Below the pieces are notes generated by a model. It was not told where the DNA came from. It searched no databases and was given only the letters and a program-made list of their open reading frames with translations. Shown one piece after another: positions 10,188 through 20,108 of a stretch of DNA of 27,331 nt. How positions within the stretch are numbered: the first letter of the stretch is position 1; the number at the start of each line of letters is the position of its first letter. A program made the translations under genes and the position numbers. This DNA comes from Botryococcus braunii (Eukaryota > Chlorophyta > Trebouxiophyceae). The stretch covers positions 164,361 to 191,691 of the forward strand of contig KV908611.1 in the NCBI GenBank assembly GCA_002005505.1, read 5' to 3'.

Positions 10188-11170
10188 AGTGTGCAAAAGT
10201 AAGGATAGAATTAGTTGTCGTGAGCGGTGAGTGTTGGGAGAGAGAGGTAAATCAGGTTAGCTAAGTAAGGGAGGCATATCCCTTGGAGAGGGGGAGGAAA
10301 AACGGTGCTGCGAGGGCAGGGCAGCAGCGGGTGCCAAAAGGGGAGTGGATTATCTTGCAGAAAGGATGGGGCTGGAGGGCAAAGACCAGCCAGGGGACTC
10401 GAGCTGGGAAGGGTGGGCTGTGACCCTAGAGGTTAAAGGCATAAGACGGGACTGCCAGGTAGGGGCAGCGGGAGATGCCCAAGGGGGCTGGATCCTCGTG
10501 GAGAGAGGATGGAACTGGATGATAAGGTGCCCAAGGGGGCTGGATCCTCGTGGAGAGGAGATGGAACTGGATGGTAAGGTGCCCAAGGGGGCTGGATCCT
10601 CGTGGAGAGAGGATGGAACTAGATGGTAAGGTGCCCAAGGGGGCTGGATCCTCGTGGAGAGAGGATGGAGCTGGATGGGGTTGGACCAGCAAGGCAAACG
10701 GAAGCAGGGAGGTTGATTAAGACAGAGCAGCCCTCTTGTGAACTAGGTAGGCTTAACACACAACTGTACAGCAAATTTAAGGCCCAGTGACGTTGGTTAT
10801 TAAACACACATAGATGTACTTGCAGTCACATAACCACATAAGGAATATAGGTATTGAGACATGGTTATAAAATCCTGGCGTTTAACCAGCAGGACAGTCA
10901 GTACAAGGACTTGACATAAGGTACAAAAAAAAAAAAAAAGGTACAGTGAAGGTAAGTGATACTGCTATGCTAGATTACAAACATGCGTGCTGTACAGAAT
11001 TACACAGAGAGGTGGTTGACGATCACAGTCACATGCTCCTCAATAAAGTTAGTTTAGGAGCGGTGCCAGGGTTGGGCAGGTTAGATGGTAACAAGGCAAG
11101 GAACAGCAGAAGAGACCAGCTAGGTGCTGGTATCTGCTATGGCAGTGCAAAGGAGGCTGAGGTAAGCCAG
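10188..11170 (+). other. DIRS non-coding or intronic stretch
   Basis: No coherent frame apart from those created by the minisatellite at 10477-10679. It contains a poly(A) run at about 10925-10940 flanked by GGTAC on both sides. It probably forms intronic sequence between ORF1 exons. Confidence 0.4.
10477..10679 (+). repeat. 52-bp minisatellite, four copies
   Basis: Units start at 10477, 10529, 10581 and 10633 with GCCCAAGGGGGCTGGATCCT and are nearly identical, with a few substitutions and one rearrangement of the GA run. The first three units each end in G(G/A)TAAGGT, which resembles a splice donor, so the array lies in probable intronic sequence full of potential donors. Confidence 0.92.
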
Positions 11171-11469
11171 GGGCGCAGGGCAGCGCCAGGGACAAAATCA
11201 AGGCCTTGGAGGAGAGAGTGGCACCAGCTACTAAGAACGAGAATAGAGAGAAATGACGGGAGCTGGCCAGGAGGGCAGCAGAACTGCGACAGGACTGCAG
11301 CAAGGCTTACAGGAAGACGGAAAGGGGCGCGACAGACCTGTACAAGAAGGCGCTGGCACTGGCTGCAGATGAGCTCAAGCAGGGCAAGAACCTGGTCAAT
11401 GGAGAATATGCAGACTTGTCGATAGAGGCCTGGTTTTCAGACATGAAGAAGCTTGAAGCTAAGGAAAAG
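11171..11469 (+). CDS. DIRS ORF1 helical exon, with one stop
   Basis: The frame ending at 11469 encodes a charged, Ala/Lys/Glu-rich, probably coiled-coil segment (for example DLYKKALALAADELKQGKN and then AWFSDMKKLEAKEK). It ends exactly at a consensus donor AAG|GTAAGT (11470). An in-frame TGA lies near 11254-11256, with coding-like sequence on both sides (ALEERVAPATKNENREK before it), so either this copy is damaged or an unseen splice avoids it. The left edge is uncertain; several AG acceptors lie at 11160-11195. The role as part of Gag is inferred from position and composition. Confidence 0.45.
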
Positions 11470-12377
<908 letters not shown>

Positions 12378-12851
12378 GTGCAAGGATGCAAGGCTAAGGA
12401 AAGAAATATGGTACAAGAATGGCGCGGGACGCAGGCTGGAGAGATAATCGGCTTGCTGGACTACTTGTTCGCCGAACACTGGGAGCTGCACTGCGCCCAG
12501 TTAAGAAAGCTGGCCTCAGAAGCTGGGAAGGAACAATTTGCATCTCAACTGCTGGCGGTAAACGTTCAACGTACAGCATCCGTGCAAAGCTACGTACCCA
12601 ACTACAGGCCACCGGCAGGGAGAGGCCGTGGATTCCCGGCGGGTGGGAGAGCAAGGAAGGAATTGTTTAAAGGAGGGTACGACCTTACCCATTATCCCAA
12701 TGCCAAGCCAGAGCCCACACACTGCTGCAGGGGCTGGTGGCTGGATGGAGAATGTAATGCCACTGCAGGGATAGAGGGTTGCAAGTTTCAGCATGCCGCT
12801 GCCCACAGAGGTCAGGGGATGGCATCTACGAGTGCCCAGCCAAGGTTATAA
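12378..12851 (+). CDS. DIRS ORF1 3' exon with CCCH zinc finger
   Basis: Open frame of about 157 codons ending at 12851. It has no ATG at its left edge (first ATG at 12408), which fits an internal exon. The N-terminal part is helical; an Arg/Gly segment (GRGRGFPAGGRARK) follows. Near the C-terminus, cysteines at 12726, 12753 and 12780 and a histidine at 12792 form C-X8-C-X8-C-X3-H, a CCCH-like finger where many Gag proteins have a CCHC knuckle. Together with the RG-rich run this suggests RNA binding, as expected of a nucleocapsid. It ends 17 bp before the first ATG of pol, and the open pol frame overlaps it. Confidence 0.6.
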   Translation: MQGCKAKERNMVQEWRGTQAGEIIGLLDYLFAEHWELHCAQLRKLASEAGKEQFASQLLAVNVQRTASVQSYVPNYRPPAGRGRGFPAGGRARKELFKGGYDLTHYPNAKPEPTHCCRGWWLDGECNATAGIEGCKFQHAAAHRGQGMASTSAQPRL

Positions 12852-12868
12852 CAGGTGAGGGAGTGTCC

Positions 12869-15316
12869 ATGGGAGATTTGGAGGTTGGAGAACCTGGCTG
12901 GAGGGAGGCAGGTTGGGCAGAAGCAGCAGGGCAGCATGCTGGGACTGGCAGTGAGCAGGGGCAAGCGCCACAAGTTGCCAGATGCGCAACAGGGCTTACC
13001 AGGGGCCTACCAAAGATAGATGTTGAATGGGAAGAGGTGCAGCATGCGTTAAGGGCGTGGCAGGAGGAAGGCGTGTCTGCAGGTGAAGGGCCTGAGCTAG
13101 GATCCCCACGCCTACTAGCGCAGGAGTGGGACAGGGCTTTAAAAGACGAAGAGTTTGTGGCAGGGGTACCCAATAGTCGGCTAAAAGCCTGGGAGAGGTA
13201 TTTCGTGTGGGCACAAGGGCAGGCGCCTTTGACTGCTGAACAGCAGAAAGTGCTGAACTGGCTGAGGCATGGGATCAAGCTGGAATGGGTAGGGGCAGAT
13301 TCCAAGACACAGTCGGAACATCCTAGGTATCAAGATAGGAAACAGCAAGTGGTAGAATTACTAAAGACCACACTGCCAGGGCAAGGGCAAAGGGTCCGAG
13401 AGCTGCTGCAAGGAGACAGGCCTGGGAAGGTACAGTTTGCTAATAGAAAATCGGTTGAGCTGCATGCAGAGTTTGTTAAGGCGTCTTTAGAAGACTTACT
13501 GCACACAGGGGCATTAATGGAAGTCACAGGCGACAAGGTACAGGTGTGCAGTGGGCTGGGGGTGGTGGCAAATAGAAAGGGCAAGTTGCGTCTGATTCTG
13601 GACGCTAGGTATATTAACCTGTTTGATAAATATGTCAGTTTCACGTATGAAAAACTGACCGACGTGCCACAGTATGCCAGGCCAGGAGACTGGCTGTGTC
13701 TCACAGATTTCAAAGCAGGTTACCATCATTTTAGGGTGCACAAGGAGGATCAGAAGTACCTGGGTTTGAGTTTTCAAGGAAAATTTTTCGTGTTTACTGT
13801 GTTACCATTTGGTTTGTCCTCTGCATGCAGAACCTACACAAGGTTCATGCTACAGGTGTATGCTCCTCTCAGGGAGAGAGGCCTAAGGATGACCACGTTT
13901 GTGGATGATGCAATTTTCCTGGCTGCTAGTCGCATGCAGGGGTGGATGGGCATGAGGGCACTGCTGTTGCTGTTAACGTATTTGGGTTTTTGCTTGTCCA
14001 GGAGCAAGTGTGTGTCAGAACCAGCCAAGAAAGGGCAGTATCTTGGCTTGATAGTGGACTTAGAGGAACAAGCTTTCCAGGTGCCCCAGGACAAAGCAGA
14101 GTTCATTTTGGAGGAAATAGGCAAGGTTAGGACAGCTGGGGGTACCAAGAGGGACATGGCAAGGTTGGCAGGCATGTTAGTGAGTGTGGCCCCTGCAGTA
14201 CGGCTAGCCCCCTTGTACATCAGGAGGTTGTTTCAAGCCATGGGGGAGCTCCGGGAATGGGGAGAGAGCTTGACAGAGGAGTTAGCAGCGTTAACTGAAG
14301 AAGATTTGCTGTATTGGGTGGAGGCTTTAGAAAGGCAGAAGGGCAAGCCATGGAGGCAGGAGGGACCGGTCTTCGTGTGCTATGGGGATGCATCTGCTAG
14401 GGGTTATGGGGGGTTCTCAGAAGAGTTGCTGCTGCAACCCATACAGGAGAGTTTCACAGCAGAGGAACAGGAGTTCATGAGCAAGGGGACACTGTCTTCT
14501 TGTCACAGGGAGGTGAAGAATATATGCCTATTGGTCAGGACATGCATTAGAGCCAACACGGACAAGCTGCGGGGGGCGGTGCTGTTGGTATTCTGCGACA
14601 ATCAGGGTGCAGTGTCTAATGTTAATAGCATGAATGGTAAGACTCACACCCTCAAAGAGCTAAGGCTGATGTTTGAGGCTGCAGCTGAGGTAGGGGTGGA
14701 AGTGAGGGCCCAGTGGGTACCAAGGGACACTCCTGAAATCCAGGTGGCTGACCTGCTGTCTAGGTGTGATGATGCAAGTGACTTTGCACTAGATAGGGGT
14801 ATATATACACAGATATGTAAGACGGGTCTGCCAGAAGGAGGCATATGGGGTTTTCCCACAGGGGATTGCTTTGCAGGAACAGTAGACAAGTTCCACCAAG
14901 TGAAAAGATATTTTACAAGGTACCCTGCTGCAGAGGGTATGGGGGCAGACGCGCTGGTCATGCCCTGGAGTCTACTAGACCCCACAGATGGCACACCTCT
15001 GCTGTGGGTATTCCCACCCAGAGAGTGCCTCAGGGAGGTAATAGCCAAAGTAGCACAAGAAAGAAAAAACTGCATACTGGTGGTATGCAATAGACCAGCC
15101 AAGTGGAAGACTTGGCTGCTCCATTTGCCAGTGAGGGCAGAAACGACGGTTCCCCCCAGGAAGCACATGTTTGTGTTAGGTTCGCGTTTCCCACCTCACA
15201 TGCTGCAGGATGGAGACTATCAGTGTCACCTGACTTGCAGCTTGATATTGTTTGAGAAGCCCAGAAGGCCAGCCTCTGTCAGAGGGGCCAAGCGTAGAAG
15301 GACGGGCACAGACTGA
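12869..15316 (+). CDS. DIRS reverse transcriptase / RNase H
   Basis: The frame is open from 12779, but its first ATG is at 12869, just after the ORF1 stop, giving about 815 residues. Numbering by the 845-codon open frame: RT spans about 265-430 with LRLILDARYINLF, catalytic LTDFKAGYHHF (Asp310), FTVLPFGLSSA and FVDD (374-377). RNase H spans about 530-665 with Asp537 (YGDASARGYGG), Glu578 (SSCHREVK), Asp607 (FCDNQGAVSN) and Asp658. After RNase H comes a conserved DIRS/Ngaro-type tail (DALVMPW, LLWVFPP, then KWKTWLL). I see no methyltransferase motif. The frame is uninterrupted with all catalytic acidic residues present, so it is probably functional. It makes cDNA from the element RNA. Its stop lies 5 bp from the end of the antisense recombinase gene. 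Confidence 0.92.
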   Translation: MGDLEVGEPGWREAGWAEAAGQHAGTGSEQGQAPQVARCATGLTRGLPKIDVEWEEVQHALRAWQEEGVSAGEGPELGSPRLLAQEWDRALKDEEFVAGVPNSRLKAWERYFVWAQGQAPLTAEQQKVLNWLRHGIKLEWVGADSKTQSEHPRYQDRKQQVVELLKTTLPGQGQRVRELLQGDRPGKVQFANRKSVELHAEFVKASLEDLLHTGALMEVTGDKVQVCSGLGVVANRKGKLRLILDARYINLFDKYVSFTYEKLTDVPQYARPGDWLCLTDFKAGYHHFRVHKEDQKYLGLSFQGKFFVFTVLPFGLSSACRTYTRFMLQVYAPLRERGLRMTTFVDDAIFLAASRMQGWMGMRALLLLLTYLGFCLSRSKCVSEPAKKGQYLGLIVDLEEQAFQVPQDKAEFILEEIGKVRTAGGTKRDMARLAGMLVSVAPAVRLAPLYIRRLFQAMGELREWGESLTEELAALTEEDLLYWVEALERQKGKPWRQEGPVFVCYGDASARGYGGFSEELLLQPIQESFTAEEQEFMSKGTLSSCHREVKNICLLVRTCIRANTDKLRGAVLLVFCDNQGAVSNVNSMNGKTHTLKELRLMFEAAAEVGVEVRAQWVPRDTPEIQVADLLSRCDDASDFALDRGIYTQICKTGLPEGGIWGFPTGDCFAGTVDKFHQVKRYFTRYPAAEGMGADALVMPWSLLDPTDGTPLLWVFPPRECLREVIAKVAQERKNCILVVCNRPAKWKTWLLHLPVRAETTVPPRKHMFVLGSRFPPHMLQDGDYQCHLTCSLILFEKPRRPASVRGAKRRRTGTD

Positions 15317-15321
15317 GCACG

Positions 15322-16745
15322 TCAGGTTAGGCGAACCTTTTTGTTAGGGCGTTTCCCTTTAGGCAGCTTAGGGGGCAAGTGACGGGTTGGATCGATGTAG
15401 AGTTTGGTCACGCTGGGCGTTTTGATCTGAGCGAGGCGGCCCAAAGCCTCCAGAGTCTGACCTTGCTGTTCGTGATGCTGGAGGGAGCCTCGCCTGCTCC
15501 CATGCAAGGTGGCGTGGTAGGGGATGTTGGCAGCTGTAAAATGGAAGTCGATGTCTTCTTCGAAGGCAGCCACGCTGAGGCTGCGTTCTATGAAATGGTC
15601 CTTATTGGAGGACAAGGGGCGGCAAAGAAACTGGGTGATGGGGTGACCCAGTGCGGCAGACTGGACCAGCAAGGCATGGAGACGCTGGATTGGGCAGAGG
15701 GGGTCATCTTTGCGAGTGATGATCATCACCTCAGGGTGCAGGTTGTGCTTGATTTCAAGGGCCTTAAATAAGACTACCCCGCCGAGAGGAATCTGCAGGG
15801 AGGGGTACAAGCTGGGCCCAGCAGGCGTCCCTGCACCGGCTGACAGAATGTGAGCATGTAGGAAAAAGGGGCATAAAGAGAGAGAGAGGACAAGAGGCAG
15901 AGACCCAAGGGGGGATAGGAGGAGTAGCTGACAAAGTGGGGGGGACATACCAGAAGCCAGCCACAGGTCATCCAAGCACCAGGAGACAGCAGTGGCCCCA
16001 CGTGAGCATGTCTCCCACAAAATTGTCATGGTGAAGGCATCTCGGTGCAGGCGGAGCAAGGGGACGCCGGTGGTGGTGCTGATGCGAGTATCCAAGCGTG
16101 CCATGACTTGCTGCAGGTCTGACAAGCTCCAGGGGTGAGCTGACTGGGGATTATAGCCCAAGTGGGCCAGCCAGCGGGTGTAGCCAGTGGCCCATTCTGC
16201 CACGTCTAAAGAACGCACAGGATTGCCTGCAACATATAATTTGTACATCACTTACACGTTTACAAAACGGTTACACGTTTAGTCAAACCCATGCACACAG
16301 TTTCCATCATGTAACAAGGCTTCATGCTAGTATTGGGGGACACTGACAGCCTACCTCGACCACGGAGAGGGTCCCAGTTGCCATGGGTGGTGGCATAGCG
16401 GTCAAATTCAGTGGCCAGGAAAGACAATAGGCATCGCATGCTAACCGGCGCAGCAAGGTCCAAGCCTTGATGTTTATATCTACCGCAGGTGGTAGCCCAC
16501 AATGTCATGTAGACTTTGATGTCTTGAGGAGTGCCTTGGAGGGCATGGCGGCCAGTGTCACTCATGAACTCACAGAATTTATCGAAGGCACTGATCTTCT
16601 TCTGCATGGTAGCCCCCTTGACTGCTAGCAGCTGGATGGAGTTGGCCCGGGCGAGCCACTGGAAGTACTGGTCAGCAGCTGTAGCACTCAGGGGAGGGCC
16701 AGTGTGGCAAGGGATTTGGCGGCCCAGGAGCAAGGTGTCAGCCAT
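15322..16745 (-). CDS. DIRS tyrosine recombinase, three predicted exons
   Basis: Integrates the circular DNA made by the element. The best model starts at ATG 16745 (the frame is open to a stop at 16812) and has exons 16745-16355, 16226-15951 and about 15830 (or 15839)-15322, some 390 codons, a usual size. Exon 1 is the N-terminal core-binding region. Exon 2 holds the first catalytic Arg (TCSRG, codon 16002-16000). Exon 3 holds H-G-S-R (His 15504, Arg 15495) and the nucleophile Tyr (KLYID, codon 15399-15397), giving the R...HxxR...Y set of lambda-integrase-type enzymes. Removing the first intron joins two different frames exactly. The C-terminus is Lys/Arg-rich. The gene is convergent with pol. 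Confidence 0.85.
15831..15950 (-). other. Predicted intron 2 of the tyrosine recombinase
   Basis: The donor G|GTATGT at 15950 is followed by a pyrimidine-rich stretch that would encode an odd Leu/Ser/Pro-rich insertion between the two catalytic blocks. Acceptors GTCAG (ending 15840, 111 bp) and GTGCAG (ending 15831, 120 bp) both keep the frame. It could be retained, since it is also open. Confidence 0.5.
16227..16354 (-). other. Predicted intron 1 of the tyrosine recombinase
   Basis: The donor GAG|GTAGGC at 16354 and acceptor TATGTTGCAG ending at 16227 bound 128 bp. The length is not a multiple of three, yet excision joins the upstream frame to the downstream frame so that DPLRGR runs into GNPVRSLDVAEW. 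Without splicing the upstream frame ends at 16260. Confidence 0.75.
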
Positions 16746-16849
16746 GCCTAGGAGTCCTGGGGACCCTATGATGGCTGCCAAGGGTGATCCTGCATGCTGC
16801 AGGACAGCCAGCTAGTCAGCAGGCTGCCAGTTGGGGGAACTGGGAAGGT

Positions 16850-16980
16850 GGATGGTCTGGTGGAAAATTACTCACCAGCTTAGGGTTCCCAAGCCCTAAT
16901 ACCACCATATAAAGGTCAGTCAACCGGGAGTAAACCCAAATGGTGTAAGCGGATTGGCACGCAAAAGGTTCGTGGGAAAT
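16850..16980 (+). repeat. DIRS split direct repeat B1
   Basis: 131 bp identical by eye to B2 (17239-17369). It runs directly into A2, sharing the AAT at 16978-16980. It contains a CATATAAAGG TATA-like box reading rightward (about 16905). Confidence 0.92.
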
Positions 16981-17221
16981 TCCATTGCCACGGGAGGGCT
17001 AGTAAACCCCCAGAAGGATTGACTAATGGCGAACAAGCACGTGACTCCAGATCACGAATGGACAATCAAGGATATTTCAGGTGAAACAACGGGGGAACAG
17101 GCTAGTTGATATAGAAAACCAAAGGCTAGGATTCAAACAAGCAACTGAGGAAACCATTAGGTGGGTCCCTCCCTCTTGACTGATATACCCGGGGGACGGG
17201 TGGCTCTACGCACCTTCATTG
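16978..17221 (+). repeat. DIRS split direct repeat A2
   Basis: 244 bp matching A1. The B1/A2 junction (GGGAAAT|TCCATTG) has the form a circle junction between the two element ends would take. A 17-bp C-rich spacer (17222-17238) separates A2 from B2. Confidence 0.92.
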
Positions 17222-17238
17222 GTCCCGCCCGCCCACCC

Positions 17239-17369
17239 GGATGGTCTGGTGGAAAATTACTCACCAGCTTAGGGTTCCCAAGCCCTAATACCACCATATA
17301 AAGGTCAGTCAACCGGGAGTAAACCCAAATGGTGTAAGCGGATTGGCACGCAAAAGGTTCGTGGGAAAT
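17239..17369 (+). repeat. DIRS split direct repeat B2
   Basis: 131 bp matching B1; right terminus of the element, ending ...GTGGGAAAT. Beyond it copia-A LTR sequence resumes. Confidence 0.9.
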
Positions 17370-17909
17370 AAACAATTGGCTGCAAAGTGTACTTGTTTTT
17401 AAGTACGATCGGTTATTTTGCGAATGAGTCGACGAGGCCGATCGACAAGGCGTAGAAGCATTTCTGTCCATAAGTGTCGACGGAGCTGATCGACTGGGCC
17501 GATCGACGCGGCATATAGCATTCTGGCAAGTAGTATTCTGTCAATAGGAATCTGTTTTGCACGGAACAACGATTCTAGGTGGATAAAGGGGTAGAGACAG
17601 AGTCGTATCCTCAGACATTCGATTGCTGTCTCCGGTGCCTCAAGTCGGACCTCTGTATTTCCGTTTGGCACCGTCCTTTGCCTGCATTAACTCAGCTGTC
17701 GCTTGCTATGCAGGTGTGTTTAGTTGTTTCGAGCTTTATTGTATAGTTTGATATATGTAATAGACATTCGATTGCTGTCTCCGGTGCCTCAAGTCGGACC
17801 TCTGTATTTCCATTTGGCACCGTCCTTTGCCTGCATTAACTCAGCTGTCGCTTGCTATGCAGGAATCCTGAAACTGTTTTTGATCAAATTGACATCAAAT
17901 AATCGAATA
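17370..17909 (+). repeat. Copia-A copy 1, 3' LTR right part
   Basis: From 17394 on it matches the 5' LTR (2484-3000) at about 99% in the same orientation, including the paired 102-bp units. It ends at ...AATCGAATA and abuts the inside of copia-A copy 2 (AATTTGAAG from 17910), matching a point equivalent to about 6173 of copy 1. The 24 bp at 17370-17393 are LTR sequence missing from the truncated 5' copy. Confidence 0.7.
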
Positions 17910-19717
17910 AATTTGAAGTAAGAAGAGCGTCACCCCAGTTTTCAGATGATAAACCTGAGGCAGCTAGCAAACACCTTGCTTTCTCCTGTAGCGTACGGTT
18001 GAGCCTCTCTATTTTCCCATTCTGCTGATGTGCATATGGGGCAGTCTTCTGGTGAACTGCCCCATGCTCCCTACAGAATTTGAACAACCCATTGAACTCA
18101 GTACCATTATCTGTTCTGATAAATTGTACTTTACATTCTTGCTGGTTTTGCAAAGCTGTGAGAATGTATGTAGCTTCTTTTGCTGCATCACTCTTAGATT
18201 TAATCAGAACAACAAATGAGTACTCTGTGAACTCATCCAAAATGACAAGGGCATACTTGTATCCTTCAGGAGTTTCAGGATCTATGGGGCCCATAAGGTC
18301 CATGTGAATGACTTCAAGAGGTTTTGAACAAGTATTTTGGGTTGATTTAAATGGTGAGGCTGTCTGCCTCCCATGCATACAGGCATCGCAAGTACCTTGA
18401 TGACCAATGCACTTGGATAGGTCACCTGATGGGAGTTTTAAGCCTTCTACCATTTTCTCCCTGCTCAACCTTTGCAAGTTTTGAGCAGAGAGATGACCAA
18501 AACGCTGATGCCATATGTTTACCAGATCTACATCCACCTTTGTATGGTTGCACTGTGTCTTTTCATTTGACACTGGTAGGGGAACACTGTTTTGTATAGA
18601 AAGGTCTGTGAGCCACTGATAAGGGTATACATGTTCAGCAATGCCCACAAGATCACCATTTGAATCTGTAAGGTGACAGTGAATGCCATTTATATGAACA
18701 TCTAACCCATCATGATAGGCCTTCCCTACAGACAATAAACGCTTTTTAGCTGAGGGTACATGTTTAACATTGTACAGGTAAAGAGAGTTTCCTGTTTCCA
18801 GGAAGACCTGCACAGTACCCTCACCAATGATTTCCTCCCTACCACCATTTGCTACTATCAGGATATCTGGTTTATCATACTTGACATAATTCATCATATT
18901 CTCACATTCAGGGGAAATATGATCTGTTGAACCAGAATCTATCAGCCAACAAGAAATAGAGGGTTCAGAGCAAACTGTATATAGCTGTGTGCAGTGGCTC
19001 TGCTTTGGTGGAGAAGCAAAGCTAACTCTCTTCCCCTCCAACTTTGGGCAGGTCTCTATGCTGTGTCCATCCTGCTTGCAGTACCTGCAAAATGGTAAAG
19101 GCCTCCCTATCTGTTGGAAGGCTGTTTTACCACTCTGCCCACCACCACCTTGATTAGCACCTTTCTCTACAGCATTTGAAGTAGGAGAATTTGGTGCCTT
19201 ATACTTAAGGTTGTAACCTTGACCAGGAGAGGACTTCTGGTTAAAGGTGTTGTTTTTAGGTGGTGGGGTTTGGAGTTTCTTATTCACTATCTGCATATGT
19301 GCCAGCTCTAAAGAGTGTTGTAGCAGATTCACATCAGGATTGGACACTATAATAGATTGTTGAACCTGCTTATGTATATTATACTCCTCAGGGAGTCCAT
19401 TTAAAAGCATAGTGCAGAGTGAGAGGTCACTGAACTCATGTCCTAAGCTTTTAATTGTGTTGGCTATTTTTCTACCCCTTAACACATATGAGGAAGGTTT
19501 CTCATTTGTATGCATCTTGAAGGTGCGGGACTCTTCCTGGAGAGATATGATTTTGCCATTTGCTTTTGTAACAAATAAGGCCATCAAGTAGTCCCACATA
19601 GAGTAGGCAGACAAATGATCAGAGATTTGTATTTGATACTCCTCTGAACAAGACTGTGTTATAATGCTCTGGGCCTTATAATCATCTAAATAACCTCTCA
19701 TGTCATGAAGAATACAG

Positions 19718-19722
19718 TATTC
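19718..19722. repeat. Target-site duplication of copia-B, left
   Basis: TATTC directly before the left LTR, repeated at 26079-26083 directly after the right LTR. The 5-bp duplication is typical of Ty1/copia integrases, and rejoining the flanks restores collinearity with copy 1 at 4362-4366. Confidence 0.95.
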
Positions 19723-20088
19723 TGTGAAAGGTTATGGGCAATCGGCTTTCCCTGTACAAACCAGACAGGTCGTCAATAGACGAAGTTACTCCAGCTACAG
19801 TCCGTACGACTGTCTGCTGAGTGCCACACACAACTGTCGGACAAGACTAGCATCTGGTGATGCCCAGCATCTTTCACAACCAGTTGGTATTCACTCCGGT
19901 GGGGCAGCCTTAAGAGTTCATCCGACAAACGTGTGATCTAGATAGGATTGTACCTTATGTTCGAAAACGTCCAGAATCTGCCGTGTCTCAAGGTACCTTA
20001 TGTTCTCAATGGACCCATATCCTAATAGTGCACACATGAAGATCACTTAAAGCACAAGGCATTCAATAATAATGTTCAGAACTCAACA
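19723..20088 (-). repeat. Copia-B 3' LTR
   Basis: 366 bp, minus-sense TGTTGAGTTC ... CCTTTCACA, with TG/CA termini. It differs from the 5' LTR at about 19761 (C versus G). It carries two copies of CATAAGGTAC (minus sense) 33 bp apart. Confidence 0.96.
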
Positions 20089-20100
20089 CTTCCCCTTGCC
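20089..20100 (-). promoter_or_regulatory. Copia-B polypurine tract
   Basis: Minus-sense GGCAAGGGGAAG immediately precedes the 3' LTR and lies 8 nt after the polyprotein stop. It is the expected plus-strand DNA primer site. Confidence 0.85.
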
Positions 20101-20108
20101 TGCATGCT

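Noticed and set aside
10345..10697. Repetitive proteins on both strands of the 52-bp minisatellite
   Set aside because: 52 is not a multiple of three, so units are read in changing frames; no conserved protein repeat is implied.
14850..15316. A DNA methyltransferase domain after RNase H, as in some DIRS elements
   Set aside because: No methyltransferase motif is visible; the conserved residues (DALVMPW, WVFPP) match the usual post-RNase H tail instead.
17910..19701. A separate copia gene ending in LFDYLMSI
   Set aside because: The last residues come from the LTR junction; the frame is simply cut by the neighbouring element.
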